Below are positions 17,306 through 26,583 of a stretch of 64,000 nt of DNA, piece by piece; position 1 is the stretch's first letter; the number at the start of each line of letters is the position of its first letter. The DNA comes from HLUCCA09 sp038745585. Lineage in GTDB: Bacteria > Pseudomonadota > Alphaproteobacteria > Rhodobacterales > Rhodobacteraceae. A program made the position numbers and the translations under genes. The notes beneath the pieces were generated by a model that was not told the origin of the DNA, did no database searches, and saw only the letters and a program-made list of their open reading frames with translations. The stretch is from contig JBCDLH010000004.1 in NCBI GenBank assembly GCA_038745585.1, positions 186,001 through 250,000 on the forward strand, read 5' to 3'.

Positions 17306-20194
17306 CTACTTGCGGTGCGCGCGCTCGGCACCCGCGGCAATGGCCTTACGCAGGCGGCGCTCAAGATTGTCTTGGCGGGATTTGGAGTAGATTTTTAGCC
17401 CGAACATATCCTTGACGTAGAACGTATCGACGACCTGCGCGCCGTAGGTCGCAATGACGGCCGACGAAACGTAGATATTGGCGCCCGCAAGCGTGCGCGC
17501 GAGATCATGGAGGAGGCCCGGGCGATCTCGCGTGTCGACCTCGATGATCGTGTAGATATCGGAGCCCTCGTTGTCGAAGGTCACGGAGGTGGGGAAGCGG
17601 AAATCTTGCTCGCGCTTCTTGAGCTTGTCGCGTTCGCCGAGGGCCGAGGCGGCGACCACTTCGCCACCGAGCGTCTTGAGGATCATCGCGCGCAGGCGCG
17701 GCAGGCGTTCGGCCTCGTAAGGCGCGCCCTCGCCGTCCTGACACCAGAAGATCGCCGTCGCATAGCCGTCCTTGGACGTATAGCTCCGCGCGTCGACGAC
17801 ATTGGCGCCGACAAGCGCGAGCGCGCCCGCCATGCGGGTAAAGACCCCCGGATGATCGGCGAGCGCGAAACAGACACGGGTTGCGTCGCGGTCTTCGTCG
17901 GGCGTTAGATCCATGCGGACTTCGTCGGGCCCGATGCCTTGCAGGAGTTTGGCAAAGACGACATGCGCCTCGGTCGGCAGACCCTGCCAAAAAGGCGGGT
18001 AGTGCCGTCCGATTTCGGCCCGGAGCACGCTTTCGCTCCATCCGGCAAGCGCCTCGCGAAAGGCCCGGCGCGCCTCGTGCCCGCGCCGATCGCGGTTCAG
18101 CGCTTCCATGCCCTCTTCGAGCACGGTCGACGTCTCGCGATAGAGTGCACGGATGAGCTGTGCCTTCCAGTTGTTCCAAGTGTTCGGGCCGACACCGCGA
18201 ATGTCGCAGACCGTGAGCACCGTCAGCAGGTCGAGCCGCTTTTGCGTGCCGACGATCTTGGCAAAGTCGCGAAGCGTGCGCGGATCGGACAAGTCCCGCT
18301 TCTGGGCAAAGTCCGACATCGTAAGGTGATAGCGGACGAGCCATTCGACGGTCTCACACTCGCTCTTTTTCAGGCCGAGGCGGGGTGCGACCGCACGGGC
18401 GATGCGGGCGCCGAGGATCGAGTGATCCTCCGGACGGCCCTTGCCGATATCGTGGAGCAGGAGCGCAACATAGAGGACCTTGCGGTTCACCCCCTTTTTA
18501 AGGATGCGTGACGAGAGCGGAAGCTCCTCCTGCAACTCCCCATGTTCGATCTGCGCGAGCGCTTTGATGACCTGAATGGTGTGCTCGTCGACCGTGTAGG
18601 AGTGATACACATTAAACTGCATCATCGCGACGATGGGCTCAAACTCCGGCACAAAGGCTGCGAGCACGCCGAGCTCGTTCATACGCCGGAGTGCACGTTC
18701 GGGGTTGCCGTGTTTCAGCATCAGATCGAGGAAGATTCGGGCGGCTTCCGGCGTCCGCCGGAGCTTGTCGTCGATGAGCGAGAGGTTGGCCGTGATGAGG
18801 CGCATCGCGTCCGGGTGCAGCAAGAAACCGGTGCGCAAGGCCTCGTCGAAGATGCGCAGAAGGTTGAGCGGATCGGCCAGAAACGTCGGCGGATCGACCA
18901 CGGTCAGCCGTCCCTGCTTGACAACATAGCCCGCGCGCACCTTGCGCCGGCGCCGGAAGAGCCGCATCAACTGCGGCTCGGTCTTCACATGCGCGGCTTC
19001 GAGCGCCGTGAGGAAGATCCGGGTGAGTTCGCCGACGCGCGTCGCTTGGCGGAAGTAGTCCTGCATGAAGTGCTCGACGGCACGGCGCCCGCCATGGTCG
19101 GTAAAGCCCATCCGGTCGGCCACCTCGACCTGCATGTCGAAGGTGAGCTGATCCATGGCGCGGCCGTTGATAAGATGAAGATGCGCGCGCACCGCCCAAA
19201 GGTAATCCTCGGCTTCCTCGAAGGCCCGATATTCTTCGTCGGTGAAGACGCCAAGGCGCGCAAGATCGGCGGCGCGGTCTACCCGGTGGATGTATTTGGC
19301 GATCCAGAAAAGCGATTGCAGATCTCGCAGGCCGCCCTTGCCCTCTTTGACGTTGGGCTCCAGCATGTAGCGCTGCCCGCCCTGCTTGCGGTGGCGCTCG
19401 CCGCGTTCCTTCAGTTTGGCCTCGATGAAATCGGTCCCGGTCGTGGCGAAGAGATCGTCCCAGAGTCGCCGCCCGAGCGCATCGGAAAGGGCAGGGTCGC
19501 CCGCGATGTGGCGGTGTTCGAGGAGGGAGGTGCGGATCGTGTAGTCTTGTTTGCCGAGGCGGAGGCATTCGCCCGTTGAGCGCGTGGCGTGGCCGACCTT
19601 CAGGCGCAGGTCCCAAAGGATGTAGAGCGTTTCCTCGACCACCGTCTCGATCCAGGGTGTGACCTTGCCGGGCGTAAGAAACAAAAGGTCCACATCCGAG
19701 AAGGGCGCCATCTCCGCCCGCCCATAGCCGCCGACGGCCAGCAATGCGAGCCGGTCGCTCTTTGACGTCGACTGGCGGGGATGGAGGAGGTCGGTCGCAA
19801 CCCAAAAGCCGGTCGTCACCACAGCGTCGGTCAGATACGCGTAGGATGCGGCGAGGAGGCGCGCCGCGAAGGGCGCCTCGGCAAAGGCAGCAGCGAGACG
19901 TTGACGCCCGGATTTCAGCGCGCGCATGAGCGGCGGGACAGCAGCCGCGCGCACCTCGGAGCCGCCACGCCGCCCATGCTCGACTTGCGCGGCGGAAATG
20001 GCATCGGCGACCTCAGCGCGAAGGCTCCCACAGTCAACAATCTCGGTGACCGGCAAGAGCAGCCTTTGAACCGCGGGCGCCGCGGTCTGTGCGGTGTTCG
20101 GGGGCGCTGAGGTTGGGTCTGGCAGCGGCGCAGGCGGGACCAGCGCCGCCGGATTAGAAGCCGGCACCGCCAAACCGCGTCGGTGCCGCGTCAA
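17306..20194 (-). CDS. glnD: [Protein-PII] uridylyltransferase / uridylyl-removing enzyme
   Basis: Nitrogen-status sensor of up to 962 residues that uridylylates and deuridylylates PII proteins in response to glutamine. The nucleotidyltransferase domain has GGYGRAEMAPFSDVDLLFL-type active residues near 154-172. The HD hydrolase domain has HDIGKG near 579. Two C-terminal ACT domains lie at about 770-850 and 880-950 (RDRPGLLHDLA). All domains are present. The start is uncertain: ATG at 20194 overlaps the upstream lipoprotein gene by 41 bases, and a GTG at 20167 is possible. Confidence 0.95.
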   Translation of the reverse strand: MTRHRRGLAVPASNPAALVPPAPLPDPTSAPPNTAQTAAPAVQRLLLPVTEIVDCGSLRAEVADAISAAQVEHGRRGGSEVRAAAVPPLMRALKSGRQRLAAAFAEAPFAARLLAASYAYLTDAVVTTGFWVATDLLHPRQSTSKSDRLALLAVGGYGRAEMAPFSDVDLLFLTPGKVTPWIETVVEETLYILWDLRLKVGHATRSTGECLRLGKQDYTIRTSLLEHRHIAGDPALSDALGRRLWDDLFATTGTDFIEAKLKERGERHRKQGGQRYMLEPNVKEGKGGLRDLQSLFWIAKYIHRVDRAADLARLGVFTDEEYRAFEEAEDYLWAVRAHLHLINGRAMDQLTFDMQVEVADRMGFTDHGGRRAVEHFMQDYFRQATRVGELTRIFLTALEAAHVKTEPQLMRLFRRRRKVRAGYVVKQGRLTVVDPPTFLADPLNLLRIFDEALRTGFLLHPDAMRLITANLSLIDDKLRRTPEAARIFLDLMLKHGNPERALRRMNELGVLAAFVPEFEPIVAMMQFNVYHSYTVDEHTIQVIKALAQIEHGELQEELPLSSRILKKGVNRKVLYVALLLHDIGKGRPEDHSILGARIARAVAPRLGLKKSECETVEWLVRYHLTMSDFAQKRDLSDPRTLRDFAKIVGTQKRLDLLTVLTVCDIRGVGPNTWNNWKAQLIRALYRETSTVLEEGMEALNRDRRGHEARRAFREALAGWSESVLRAEIGRHYPPFWQGLPTEAHVVFAKLLQGIGPDEVRMDLTPDEDRDATRVCFALADHPGVFTRMAGALALVGANVVDARSYTSKDGYATAIFWCQDGEGAPYEAERLPRLRAMILKTLGGEVVAASALGERDKLKKREQDFRFPTSVTFDNEGSDIYTIIEVDTRDRPGLLHDLARTLAGANIYVSSAVIATYGAQVVDTFYVKDMFGLKIYSKSRQDNLERRLRKAIAAGAERAHRK

Positions 20195-21326
20195 TCACGA
20201 TGACGCGGTTGTTCTGGATCTGCGCAACGGCCATGCCGCGTTCGTTCGTCCCGTCCGAGCGGAGCCGGAAGATGCCGTTCACGCCAACAAAGCCCGAGCC
20301 TTGCGTCAGCGCTCCCCGCGTCAGCGCATCTGACCGCCCTTGGGCCACCAGCGCGCCGATCGCCGCGACCCCGTCGTAGGCGAGCCCGGCCAGCGCATGC
20401 GGAGAGGTCCCATAAGCGCTGGCGTAGCGACTGCGAAAGTTGTTATTCAGCGCCGGATCCGGCAGCGCGAACCAAGCGCCTTGAATGCCCGGTGCGGCAA
20501 GCGCGCCCTGGCCCACATCGAGGCGGGTCAGCCCGATAAATTGCGAAACGTTCGAACTGAGCCCCTGCTCCTGCAGGAACTGTGGCAAAAACGCCATCGC
20601 TCCGGCATTCTCAGAGGTAAAGAAGATCGCGTCTGCCCCGGTCGCCCGGGATTGCGCGACGATCTGGCTCGCGACGGTGCGGATCCCGGCTTCGGACAGC
20701 GGGAAGGTCAGATTGCTGACAACGTTGAGGCGCGCATTGCCCGCCGCGCGGAGGATCGCGTTGCGACCTGCTTCTTCCGCCGGTGTGATCGCGGAGACAA
20801 CAATCACGTTACGTTTGCCTTGGGCGGCGGCGTAGGTGGTCAGTCGGCGGGCGACATTGTCGAACGTGTTGCCGAGGACAAAGACGTTGCCGCCAGCGAT
20901 AGCGGAGTTGTTGGAGAAGGTCAGAACATTAAGCCCGCGGCTCGCGACCGCAACACCCGCCGCATTCGCGGATTCCGCGTAAAGCGGGCCGAGGATGATG
21001 CGCGCGCCGGCATCGGCCGCCTGCGTCGCCGCCACGCTCGCGCCGCCCGCCGTCCCGCCCGTCGGATAGACCGTGAGATCGACCTCTACGCCTTGCAAAT
21101 CGGCGATGGCGAGGCGTGCGGCATTCTCTAGGCTCCGGCTCAGCGAAGCGATCTCGGACGTTTGTCCCGCGCTGCCCGGCACGAGAAGCGCCACGGGCAC
21201 GGGGGCCGAGGCGTCGATTGTCGGCCCTGTCCCTCCGGCGCCGATGAGCGAAGGGTCGCAGCCGGCGAGGGTTGCTGCCGCGGCAAGGGCGCCCAGCCTG
21301 AGAAAGAGACGTCGAGGGATATTCAT
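20154..21326 (-). CDS. Penicillin-binding protein activator, LppC/LpoA-like lipoprotein
   Basis: 390-residue lipoprotein with a signal sequence MNIPRRLFLRLGALAAAATLAGC; the lipobox LAGC places the lipidated Cys at residue 22. The remainder is a periplasmic type I binding-protein fold like branched-chain amino-acid receptors, as in the C-terminal half of E. coli LpoA (GPLYAESANAAG, then LPQFLQEQG and LAYDGVAAIGAL). A role in activating PBP1A is inferred from the family. The ATG at 21326 has AGAGG 7 bases upstream. Its end overlaps the start of glnD, and it is divergent from rsmI as in many proteobacteria. Confidence 0.88.
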   Translation of the reverse strand: MNIPRRLFLRLGALAAAATLAGCDPSLIGAGGTGPTIDASAPVPVALLVPGSAGQTSEIASLSRSLENAARLAIADLQGVEVDLTVYPTGGTAGGASVAATQAADAGARIILGPLYAESANAAGVAVASRGLNVLTFSNNSAIAGGNVFVLGNTFDNVARRLTTYAAAQGKRNVIVVSAITPAEEAGRNAILRAAGNARLNVVSNLTFPLSEAGIRTVASQIVAQSRATGADAIFFTSENAGAMAFLPQFLQEQGLSSNVSQFIGLTRLDVGQGALAAPGIQGAWFALPDPALNNNFRSRYASAYGTSPHALAGLAYDGVAAIGALVAQGRSDALTRGALTQGSGFVGVNGIFRLRSDGTNERGMAVAQIQNNRVIVIDAAPTRFGGAGF

Positions 21327-21421
21327 AGAGGGCCTCTTCGGGTAGGGCTCGTACGCTCGGGGGCGCACCCGGCCGGGCGCGCGAACCGCCTGCACCGTAT
21401 GCGCCGGGGGAGGGCAAGGCA

Positions 21422-22309
21422 ATGACAGAGGCAGAAAGCTCGGAGCTATTCCGCCGGACGACGCTCGAGCCCGGGCTGCATCTCGTCGCCACCCCGATCG
21501 GCCGGGCGCGGGACATTACGCTACGCGCGCTCGATACGCTGGCCTCTGCCGATGTCCTCGTGGCTGAGGACACCCGCGTGCTGCGGCGGCTGATGGAGAT
21601 CCACGGGATCTCGCGCGGTGGACGGCCGCTTTTTTCCTATCATGACCACAATGGTGCTGCGCAACGCCCGCGCCTCCTCGGGCTTCTCGCCGACGGCAAG
21701 AGCCTCGCTTATGCATGCGATGCCGGCACACCGCTCTTGGCCGACCCCGGCTTCCAACTGGCGCGCGCCGCGCTCGATGCCGGCCACGATGTCCACGCCG
21801 TTCCGGGCCCCTCTGCGGCGCTCGCCGCGCTCAGCGTGGCCGGCATGCCGACCGACCGGTTCTTCTTTGCGGGCTTCCCGCCATCCGCCGCCGGCGCGCG
21901 GCGCACGTGGCTCCAGGAGGTCGCCGCGGTCGATGCGACACTCGTGGTGTTTGAGGCGGGCCGGCGCGTGGCCGCCCTCCTCAACGAAGTGGCGGATCTC
22001 GGGCACGCCGCGCGCCGCGTCGCGCTCTGCCGGGAACTCACCAAGAGGTTCGAAGAGATCCAGCGCGGGAGAGTCTGCGATATCGCCCAGGACACGCAGG
22101 ATGCCGCGCCGAAAGGAGAGGTGGTTGTCGTATTTGAACCGCCCCAGCGAACCGAAATGAGCCAGGCCGACGTGGTGCACGCCCTGGAGCGTGCGCTCCA
22201 GTCTAAGCCCCTCAAAGACGCCGCAGCGCAAGTGGCCGCTGAAAGCGGCTGGCGTAAACGCAACATTTACCAATTGGGCCTAGAGCTTATGGGCAAGCGA
22301 GGTGGCTAG
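21422..22309 (+). CDS. rsmI: 16S rRNA 2'-O-ribose C1402 methyltransferase
   Basis: SAM-dependent methyltransferase of the tetrapyrrole-methylase fold, 295 residues, that methylates the ribose of C1402 in 16S rRNA. Motifs: VATPIGRARDITLRAL (22-37), AEDTR (48-52), DAGTPLLADPG (100-110) and PGPSAALAAL (128-137). The order rsmI then yraN then gshB, divergent from a LppC-like gene, matches the conserved proteobacterial arrangement and supports the call. Confidence 0.96.
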   Translation: MTEAESSELFRRTTLEPGLHLVATPIGRARDITLRALDTLASADVLVAEDTRVLRRLMEIHGISRGGRPLFSYHDHNGAAQRPRLLGLLADGKSLAYACDAGTPLLADPGFQLARAALDAGHDVHAVPGPSAALAALSVAGMPTDRFFFAGFPPSAAGARRTWLQEVAAVDATLVVFEAGRRVAALLNEVADLGHAARRVALCRELTKRFEEIQRGRVCDIAQDTQDAAPKGEVVVVFEPPQRTEMSQADVVHALERALQSKPLKDAAAQVAAESGWRKRNIYQLGLELMGKRGG

Positions 22310-22461
22310 TTCGAGCGGATCGCCTGAGCCGGCATGCGGCCTGGAAACCCGTCTCTGGATTTGCCGCATCCTTGTTGGCGTTGCTTTGGTCGCGGATTTT
22401 GGCTGCCGATTCATTTGGTTGCTGTCACAGTCGCATCCCTTTTGAGGACACGGAGGCTTTC

Positions 22462-22893
22462 ATGTTGGGCTCTTCTTATGCTGCTGGAGAGGGCCGGTCT
22501 GCGGCGGTCGCGCCCAACGTTCCGCGCGAAGCTCGGCGGCAGCGCGGGCACCGGTCGCACCTTTCCGGTGCTGCCGCGGAAGACAGCGTTGCGACCCATT
22601 ACGGTGCTGCCGGCCTTCCGATTGCCGCGCGCCGCTGGCGCGGACGATCGGGGGAGGTCGACCTCATCACACAAGACGGAGACGGCCTGGTCTTCATCGA
22701 GGTCAAACGCGCGCGGACGTTTGCGGCTGCGGCGGAACGCATAAACGCGCGCCAAATCCAACGGATTGTAAACGCCGCGTGCGAGTATCTCGCGCAGATG
22801 CCTCTTGGTCAGGCCACGCCGATCCGTTTTGACGTGGCGCTCGTGAACGACATGGGCCAGGTCAGAATTCTGGAAGGTGCGTTCACGGGCTAG
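22462..22893 (+). CDS. yraN: UPF0102 / YraN-family putative endonuclease
   Basis: 143-residue protein with a restriction-endonuclease-like core: the acidic residue in GRSGEVDLI (E65, D67) and the FIEVK motif (78-82) make a PD-(D/E)xK-type site. The biological role of YraN is unresolved. The ATG at 22462 has CGGAGG five bases upstream; the longer frame to 22372 has no support. The N-terminal 40 residues are a polar, arginine-rich extension longer than in many homologues. It sits between rsmI and gshB. Confidence 0.9.
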   Translation: MLGSSYAAGEGRSAAVAPNVPREARRQRGHRSHLSGAAAEDSVATHYGAAGLPIAARRWRGRSGEVDLITQDGDGLVFIEVKRARTFAAAAERINARQIQRIVNAACEYLAQMPLGQATPIRFDVALVNDMGQVRILEGAFTG

Positions 22894-23060
22894 CGGGCCC
22901 CAGACGCGAGGCCGATGTTGGCATCTTGCAGTCGGACAAGGCCCGCTGCTTGCCGTCTCACGACACAGCTCTCACGCTTCAAGTCCCGCGCGAGCGGTGG
23001 TTGCGCCTGGAGGAGCCTTCGGCGACAAACCAAGCGCGCAGTGGGCGATGGAGGGCCGGT

Positions 23061-23999
23061 ATGCGGGTCGCGTTTCAGATGGATCCGATTACAGGCGTCG
23101 ACATCGACGCCGACAGTTCCTTCCGGCTCGCCGAGGAGGCGCAGTCGCGTGGGTATGAGCTGTCCTACTACCATCCCAATTCACTGATCTGGTCGCAGGG
23201 CCGGGTGAGTGCTGCCGGACATGCCCTCAAGGTGAAACGCGTGCCGGGAGCTCCAGCGGAGCTCGGACCACAGGAGGCACTCGACCTGCACGGGTTCGAC
23301 GTCATTTGGTTGCGCCAAGATCCACCCTTCGACATGGGTTACATCACGACGACGCATCTTCTTGATGCTCTCGCGCCCGAGGTCACCGTCGTCAACACGC
23401 CCTTCTGGGTGCGCAATCTGCCTGAAAAACTCCTGGTGCTCGATTTCCCTGACCTCATTCCACCGACATTGATTGCGCGCAACCTCGACGCGCTCCGCGA
23501 TTTCAAAGCGGAGCATGGCGACATCATCGTGAAGCCGCTCTACGGAAATGGCGGGGCCGGGGTCTTTCGCCTCAAGCCTGGGGACAACAACCTGACGTCC
23601 CTCCATGAGATTTTCTCTGGGATCAATCGGGAGCCGCTGATCGCACAGCGTTTCATTCCCGAAGTTGCGGCCGGGGACAAGCGGGTGATCCTGGTCGATG
23701 GCGCGCCGGTTGGCGCAATCAATCGGGTCCCTGCGCACGGAGAGACACGGTCAAACCTTCATGTCGGCGGGCGGGCCGAGAAGGCGGAGCTGACCGAGCG
23801 CGACCGCGAGATCTGTGCCGCGATCGGCCCGCTTCTGCGCGAGCGCGGGCAGGTCTTTGTGGGGATCGACGTCATCGGGCCCTATCTTACGGAAATCAAC
23901 GTCACCTCGCCCACTGGGATACAGGAGCTTGAGCGGTTCGATGGCATCAACGTGGCCGGCCTGATTTGGGACGCCATCGAGGCCAAGCGGCCGGGCTAG
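23061..23999 (+). CDS. gshB: Glutathione synthetase
   Basis: ATP-grasp ligase of 312 residues that joins glycine to gamma-glutamylcysteine. Motifs: N-terminal MRVAFQMDPI, substrate loop PEKLLVLDFPDLIPPT (121-136), the ATP loop KPLYGNGGAGVFRL (158-171), and the C-terminal metal site DVIGPYLTEINVTSPTG (270-286). GGAGGG precedes the ATG at 23061 by 6 bases; the frame extends upstream to 22926 but that part does not look coding. Third gene of the rsmI-yraN-gshB run. Confidence 0.96.
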   Translation: MRVAFQMDPITGVDIDADSSFRLAEEAQSRGYELSYYHPNSLIWSQGRVSAAGHALKVKRVPGAPAELGPQEALDLHGFDVIWLRQDPPFDMGYITTTHLLDALAPEVTVVNTPFWVRNLPEKLLVLDFPDLIPPTLIARNLDALRDFKAEHGDIIVKPLYGNGGAGVFRLKPGDNNLTSLHEIFSGINREPLIAQRFIPEVAAGDKRVILVDGAPVGAINRVPAHGETRSNLHVGGRAEKAELTERDREICAAIGPLLRERGQVFVGIDVIGPYLTEINVTSPTGIQELERFDGINVAGLIWDAIEAKRPG

Positions 24000-24008
24000 G
24001 TTGGTCCG

Positions 24009-24989
24009 GTGCCTCCTTCCGCTCCACCCTCGGCACGGTTGCGCGGGCTCAATCTGTTGCTCCGCCACGTGGCCAAGCCGAAATTGGCGTGCACGGCCAC
24101 GCCTCAGATCGCCCGCGCCGAGTTTGCACACGCCGCCCGGCTGGCGTTTCGGCGCCCGCCGTTCCTGCTGCGCCGGCGCTTGCCGCAGAGTGCGTGCGCG
24201 CCCGAGCTGCACAGCGTCACAGCTGGGCCCGTGCGCCCGGGTGCACTCATTCTCTACTTCCATGGCGGCGCCTATTTTGCTGGCAGCCCGGCCACGCATG
24301 AGGCTCTGGCGGGGCGGCTCTCGCGCCTTACGGCGCGTGAGGTGATCCTCCCCGATTACCGCCTCGTTCCCGAACATCCCGCCCCTGCCGCATTTGAGGA
24401 CGCCTTTGCCAGCCATGCGGCCCTGATCGCGCGAGGGCATCGGCCAGGCGATATCGTCTTGGCCGGCGATAGCGCGGGTGCAGGCATCGCGCTTGCGCTT
24501 CTCGCCGAGCTCTGCCGGCGCGATCTCCGGCCAGCCGCCCTCGTCGCATTCTCTCCCTGGGCCGACCTGTCCAAAGGCAGCGCCAGCCAAAAGACGAACG
24601 CCGCCGCCGACCCGCTCCTGCCGGTGTCGCGTCTCGACGAGGTTGTCGCCTACGTGCTCGGCTCGGCGCCCGGCGCGCTCTCGCCCACCGATCCGCGCGT
24701 CTCGCCGGTCCACGCGCGCTTTGACCGGCCCCCGCCGGCGCTCATCCAGATGGGGGATACCGAGATCTTGCGGGACGACGCGGTGCGTGTGGCGGCGCGA
24801 ATGCGGCAGGGCGGCGGCGCCGTGGAGCTCAGCCAATGGCAGGCCGTGCCCCATGCCTGGCAGATCCTCGACGGCTACGTGCCGGAGGCACGAGCGGCTC
24901 TTGTCGAGGCGGCGGAATTCATCGACGCCGTGCTCTCGCCGCGGAACGTTCGCGTCGGGGCCAGCCCTAGTCCCGCACGGCAGAAATGA
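24009..24989 (+). CDS. Alpha/beta hydrolase, hormone-sensitive lipase (GDXG) family
   Basis: 326-residue esterase/lipase. The oxyanion-hole motif HGGAYF is at 85-90, the nucleophile S155 lies in GDSAGAG, the acid is in GDTEILRDDA and the catalytic His in VPHAWQIL. All triad elements are present, so it should be active on short acyl esters; the physiological substrate is unknown. It starts with a GTG 9 bases after gshB and ends 22 bases inside the convergent glycosyltransferase gene, an unusually tight arrangement. Confidence 0.88.
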   Translation: MPPSAPPSARLRGLNLLLRHVAKPKLACTATPQIARAEFAHAARLAFRRPPFLLRRRLPQSACAPELHSVTAGPVRPGALILYFHGGAYFAGSPATHEALAGRLSRLTAREVILPDYRLVPEHPAPAAFEDAFASHAALIARGHRPGDIVLAGDSAGAGIALALLAELCRRDLRPAALVAFSPWADLSKGSASQKTNAAADPLLPVSRLDEVVAYVLGSAPGALSPTDPRVSPVHARFDRPPPALIQMGDTEILRDDAVRVAARMRQGGGAVELSQWQAVPHAWQILDGYVPEARAALVEAAEFIDAVLSPRNVRVGASPSPARQK

Positions 24990-26397
24990 CATCGCGCGCG
25001 ACGTCGCTCCAGCTGCGCAACGGCGTCTCGGCGATCCGCTGCTCCAGGTTCTCGCGATGCTCGGGCGTCTCAACCAGCTTGCGACAGGCCGCTTCGATGG
25101 ACGCAATGGAGAGTGGGTCGCAATACTCCACAAGATCGCCGCCCACCTCGGGCATCGACGATACGCCAGAGACGACACCCGTCTTGCCGTAGCTCAACCC
25201 CTCGCCAATCGGCAGGCCCCAGCCCTCCTTATAGCTGACAAAGATCGTAAAGAGGCAGTTGCGGTAGAGGTGATCGAGCTCTTGATCGGATGGCCCATGC
25301 AGGATCTCGACCCAGCCGCCCAGATTGCCGGACCGCTCCATGAAGCGGTCGAAATCGGCATTGAGCCACCCCGGGCGCCCAGCGAAGACGAGTTTTGGCA
25401 GGTGCGGGACGCCAGCGCTGACCATCCTGTCCCAGGCCTGCACCATCGACCACGTGTTCTTGCGCGCCTCGATCGTGCCCACGCAGAGAGCGTAGGGTCG
25501 CTTTAGCAGCGCGCGCACCGTTTCACCGACAAAAGCGCCGTTGTACAGCTTGGCATAGGTGCATTGGTCGATTGACCCCAGCCTTTCGGGGACGTCCTGT
25601 GCGTCGATCTCGGCAGGCAGGCGTGCCTGGGCCAGGGGCACGTCGCGCACCGGGATGTCGGCGTCATAGACCTTCAGAAAAGCGCGGAGATCCTTTGCCG
25701 TGGCTTTGGAGTTGGCAAGGTAGACGTCGACATACTCAAGCGTGCCGTGCAGCCAATTGTGAAACTTGACGCCCTGGTGTCCAACGACGAATTCAGGTGT
25801 GACAATTGGAATAAGATCGTGAATCAGGGAGTACACCCTTATCCCATTATCATGGGCTTTTCTGTGAGCTTTGCAGGCGCCGCGATCTTCCCAAGAGGCA
25901 TCGAGCAAGAGAAGCCGATCACCCTCTTTTGCAACAGAGTCGAAGTCCGAAAATGCACTTTTTTGACTCGCCTCGAGGAATAGAGTTTTGGGATTTGAAT
26001 TCTTCCAAGCCTCAATGGTGATATTGCGCCGCTCGAAATGGCGCTTATTGCCGATGGCCGCATTGAGGTCGCGAACAGTGGCGTGAAAGGCGCGTTTGAC
26101 CGGCTTCTTTCGATATCTTTCGAGGCTCGGGCGTAGCGTCGCCACGGCAGGCAACACGTCGAGCGCGCGGCTGAGCTGGGTCGGTGACGAGATGCTGTCG
26201 ACGCCCAGATCGGCATAACGAACGCAGCGATAGCGGCCCGCTTTCGCATCGTGGAAGCTGAGATAAACCGTGTCGCCGCCGAGCGTCTGGGCAGCCTCCT
26301 CGATGACCATGACTGTGACGCGTTGGATCCCGGACAGGCGATGCGCATGCGTCAGATACCGCCGCAAGTCACTCACATCGAAGAACATACGCGTCAT
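24967..26397 (-). CDS. Glycosyltransferase family 4 protein
   Basis: 476-residue GT-B glycosyltransferase. The C-terminal domain carries a donor-binding motif around 390-405 (KEGWGLPIGEGLSYG), with the paired Glu residues of group 1 transferases. The N-terminal half begins MTRMFFDVSDLRRYL. The ATG at 26397 is fixed by AAGGAG 7 bases upstream; the extra 104 codons of open frame are spurious. It is divergent from the large methyltransferase-glycosyltransferase gene at 26584, so the two probably act in the same surface-glycan pathway. Sugar donor and acceptor are unknown. Confidence 0.88.
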   Translation of the reverse strand: MTRMFFDVSDLRRYLTHAHRLSGIQRVTVMVIEEAAQTLGGDTVYLSFHDAKAGRYRCVRYADLGVDSISSPTQLSRALDVLPAVATLRPSLERYRKKPVKRAFHATVRDLNAAIGNKRHFERRNITIEAWKNSNPKTLFLEASQKSAFSDFDSVAKEGDRLLLLDASWEDRGACKAHRKAHDNGIRVYSLIHDLIPIVTPEFVVGHQGVKFHNWLHGTLEYVDVYLANSKATAKDLRAFLKVYDADIPVRDVPLAQARLPAEIDAQDVPERLGSIDQCTYAKLYNGAFVGETVRALLKRPYALCVGTIEARKNTWSMVQAWDRMVSAGVPHLPKLVFAGRPGWLNADFDRFMERSGNLGGWVEILHGPSDQELDHLYRNCLFTIFVSYKEGWGLPIGEGLSYGKTGVVSGVSSMPEVGGDLVEYCDPLSIASIEAACRKLVETPEHRENLEQRIAETPLRSWSDVARDVISAVRD

Positions 26398-26583
26398 TGA
26401 TCGCTCCTTGATCGCCCCGGGCGGGGTATGGACAGCAGTGGCGCACGATGGCAAGCGTAAACTCCGCGGGCCATATGGGGCGATTGGCGGGAGCCCGCCG
26501 CTGCGGCGACCTCGGCAGGGGCGCAAGGCTGCAGCGCCTGCCGCACCGGGCGCTCTTAGGAAGCGATGGGCGGGGAGCGATTG

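Noticed and set aside
18639..19805. 388-codon minus-strand open frame inside glnD
   Set aside because: Arg/Pro-rich translation in a different frame from glnD, whose own frame has clear domains.
23751..25178. 475-codon minus-strand open frame across gshB and the hydrolase
   Set aside because: Overlaps two genes with intact motifs; translation shows no family pattern.
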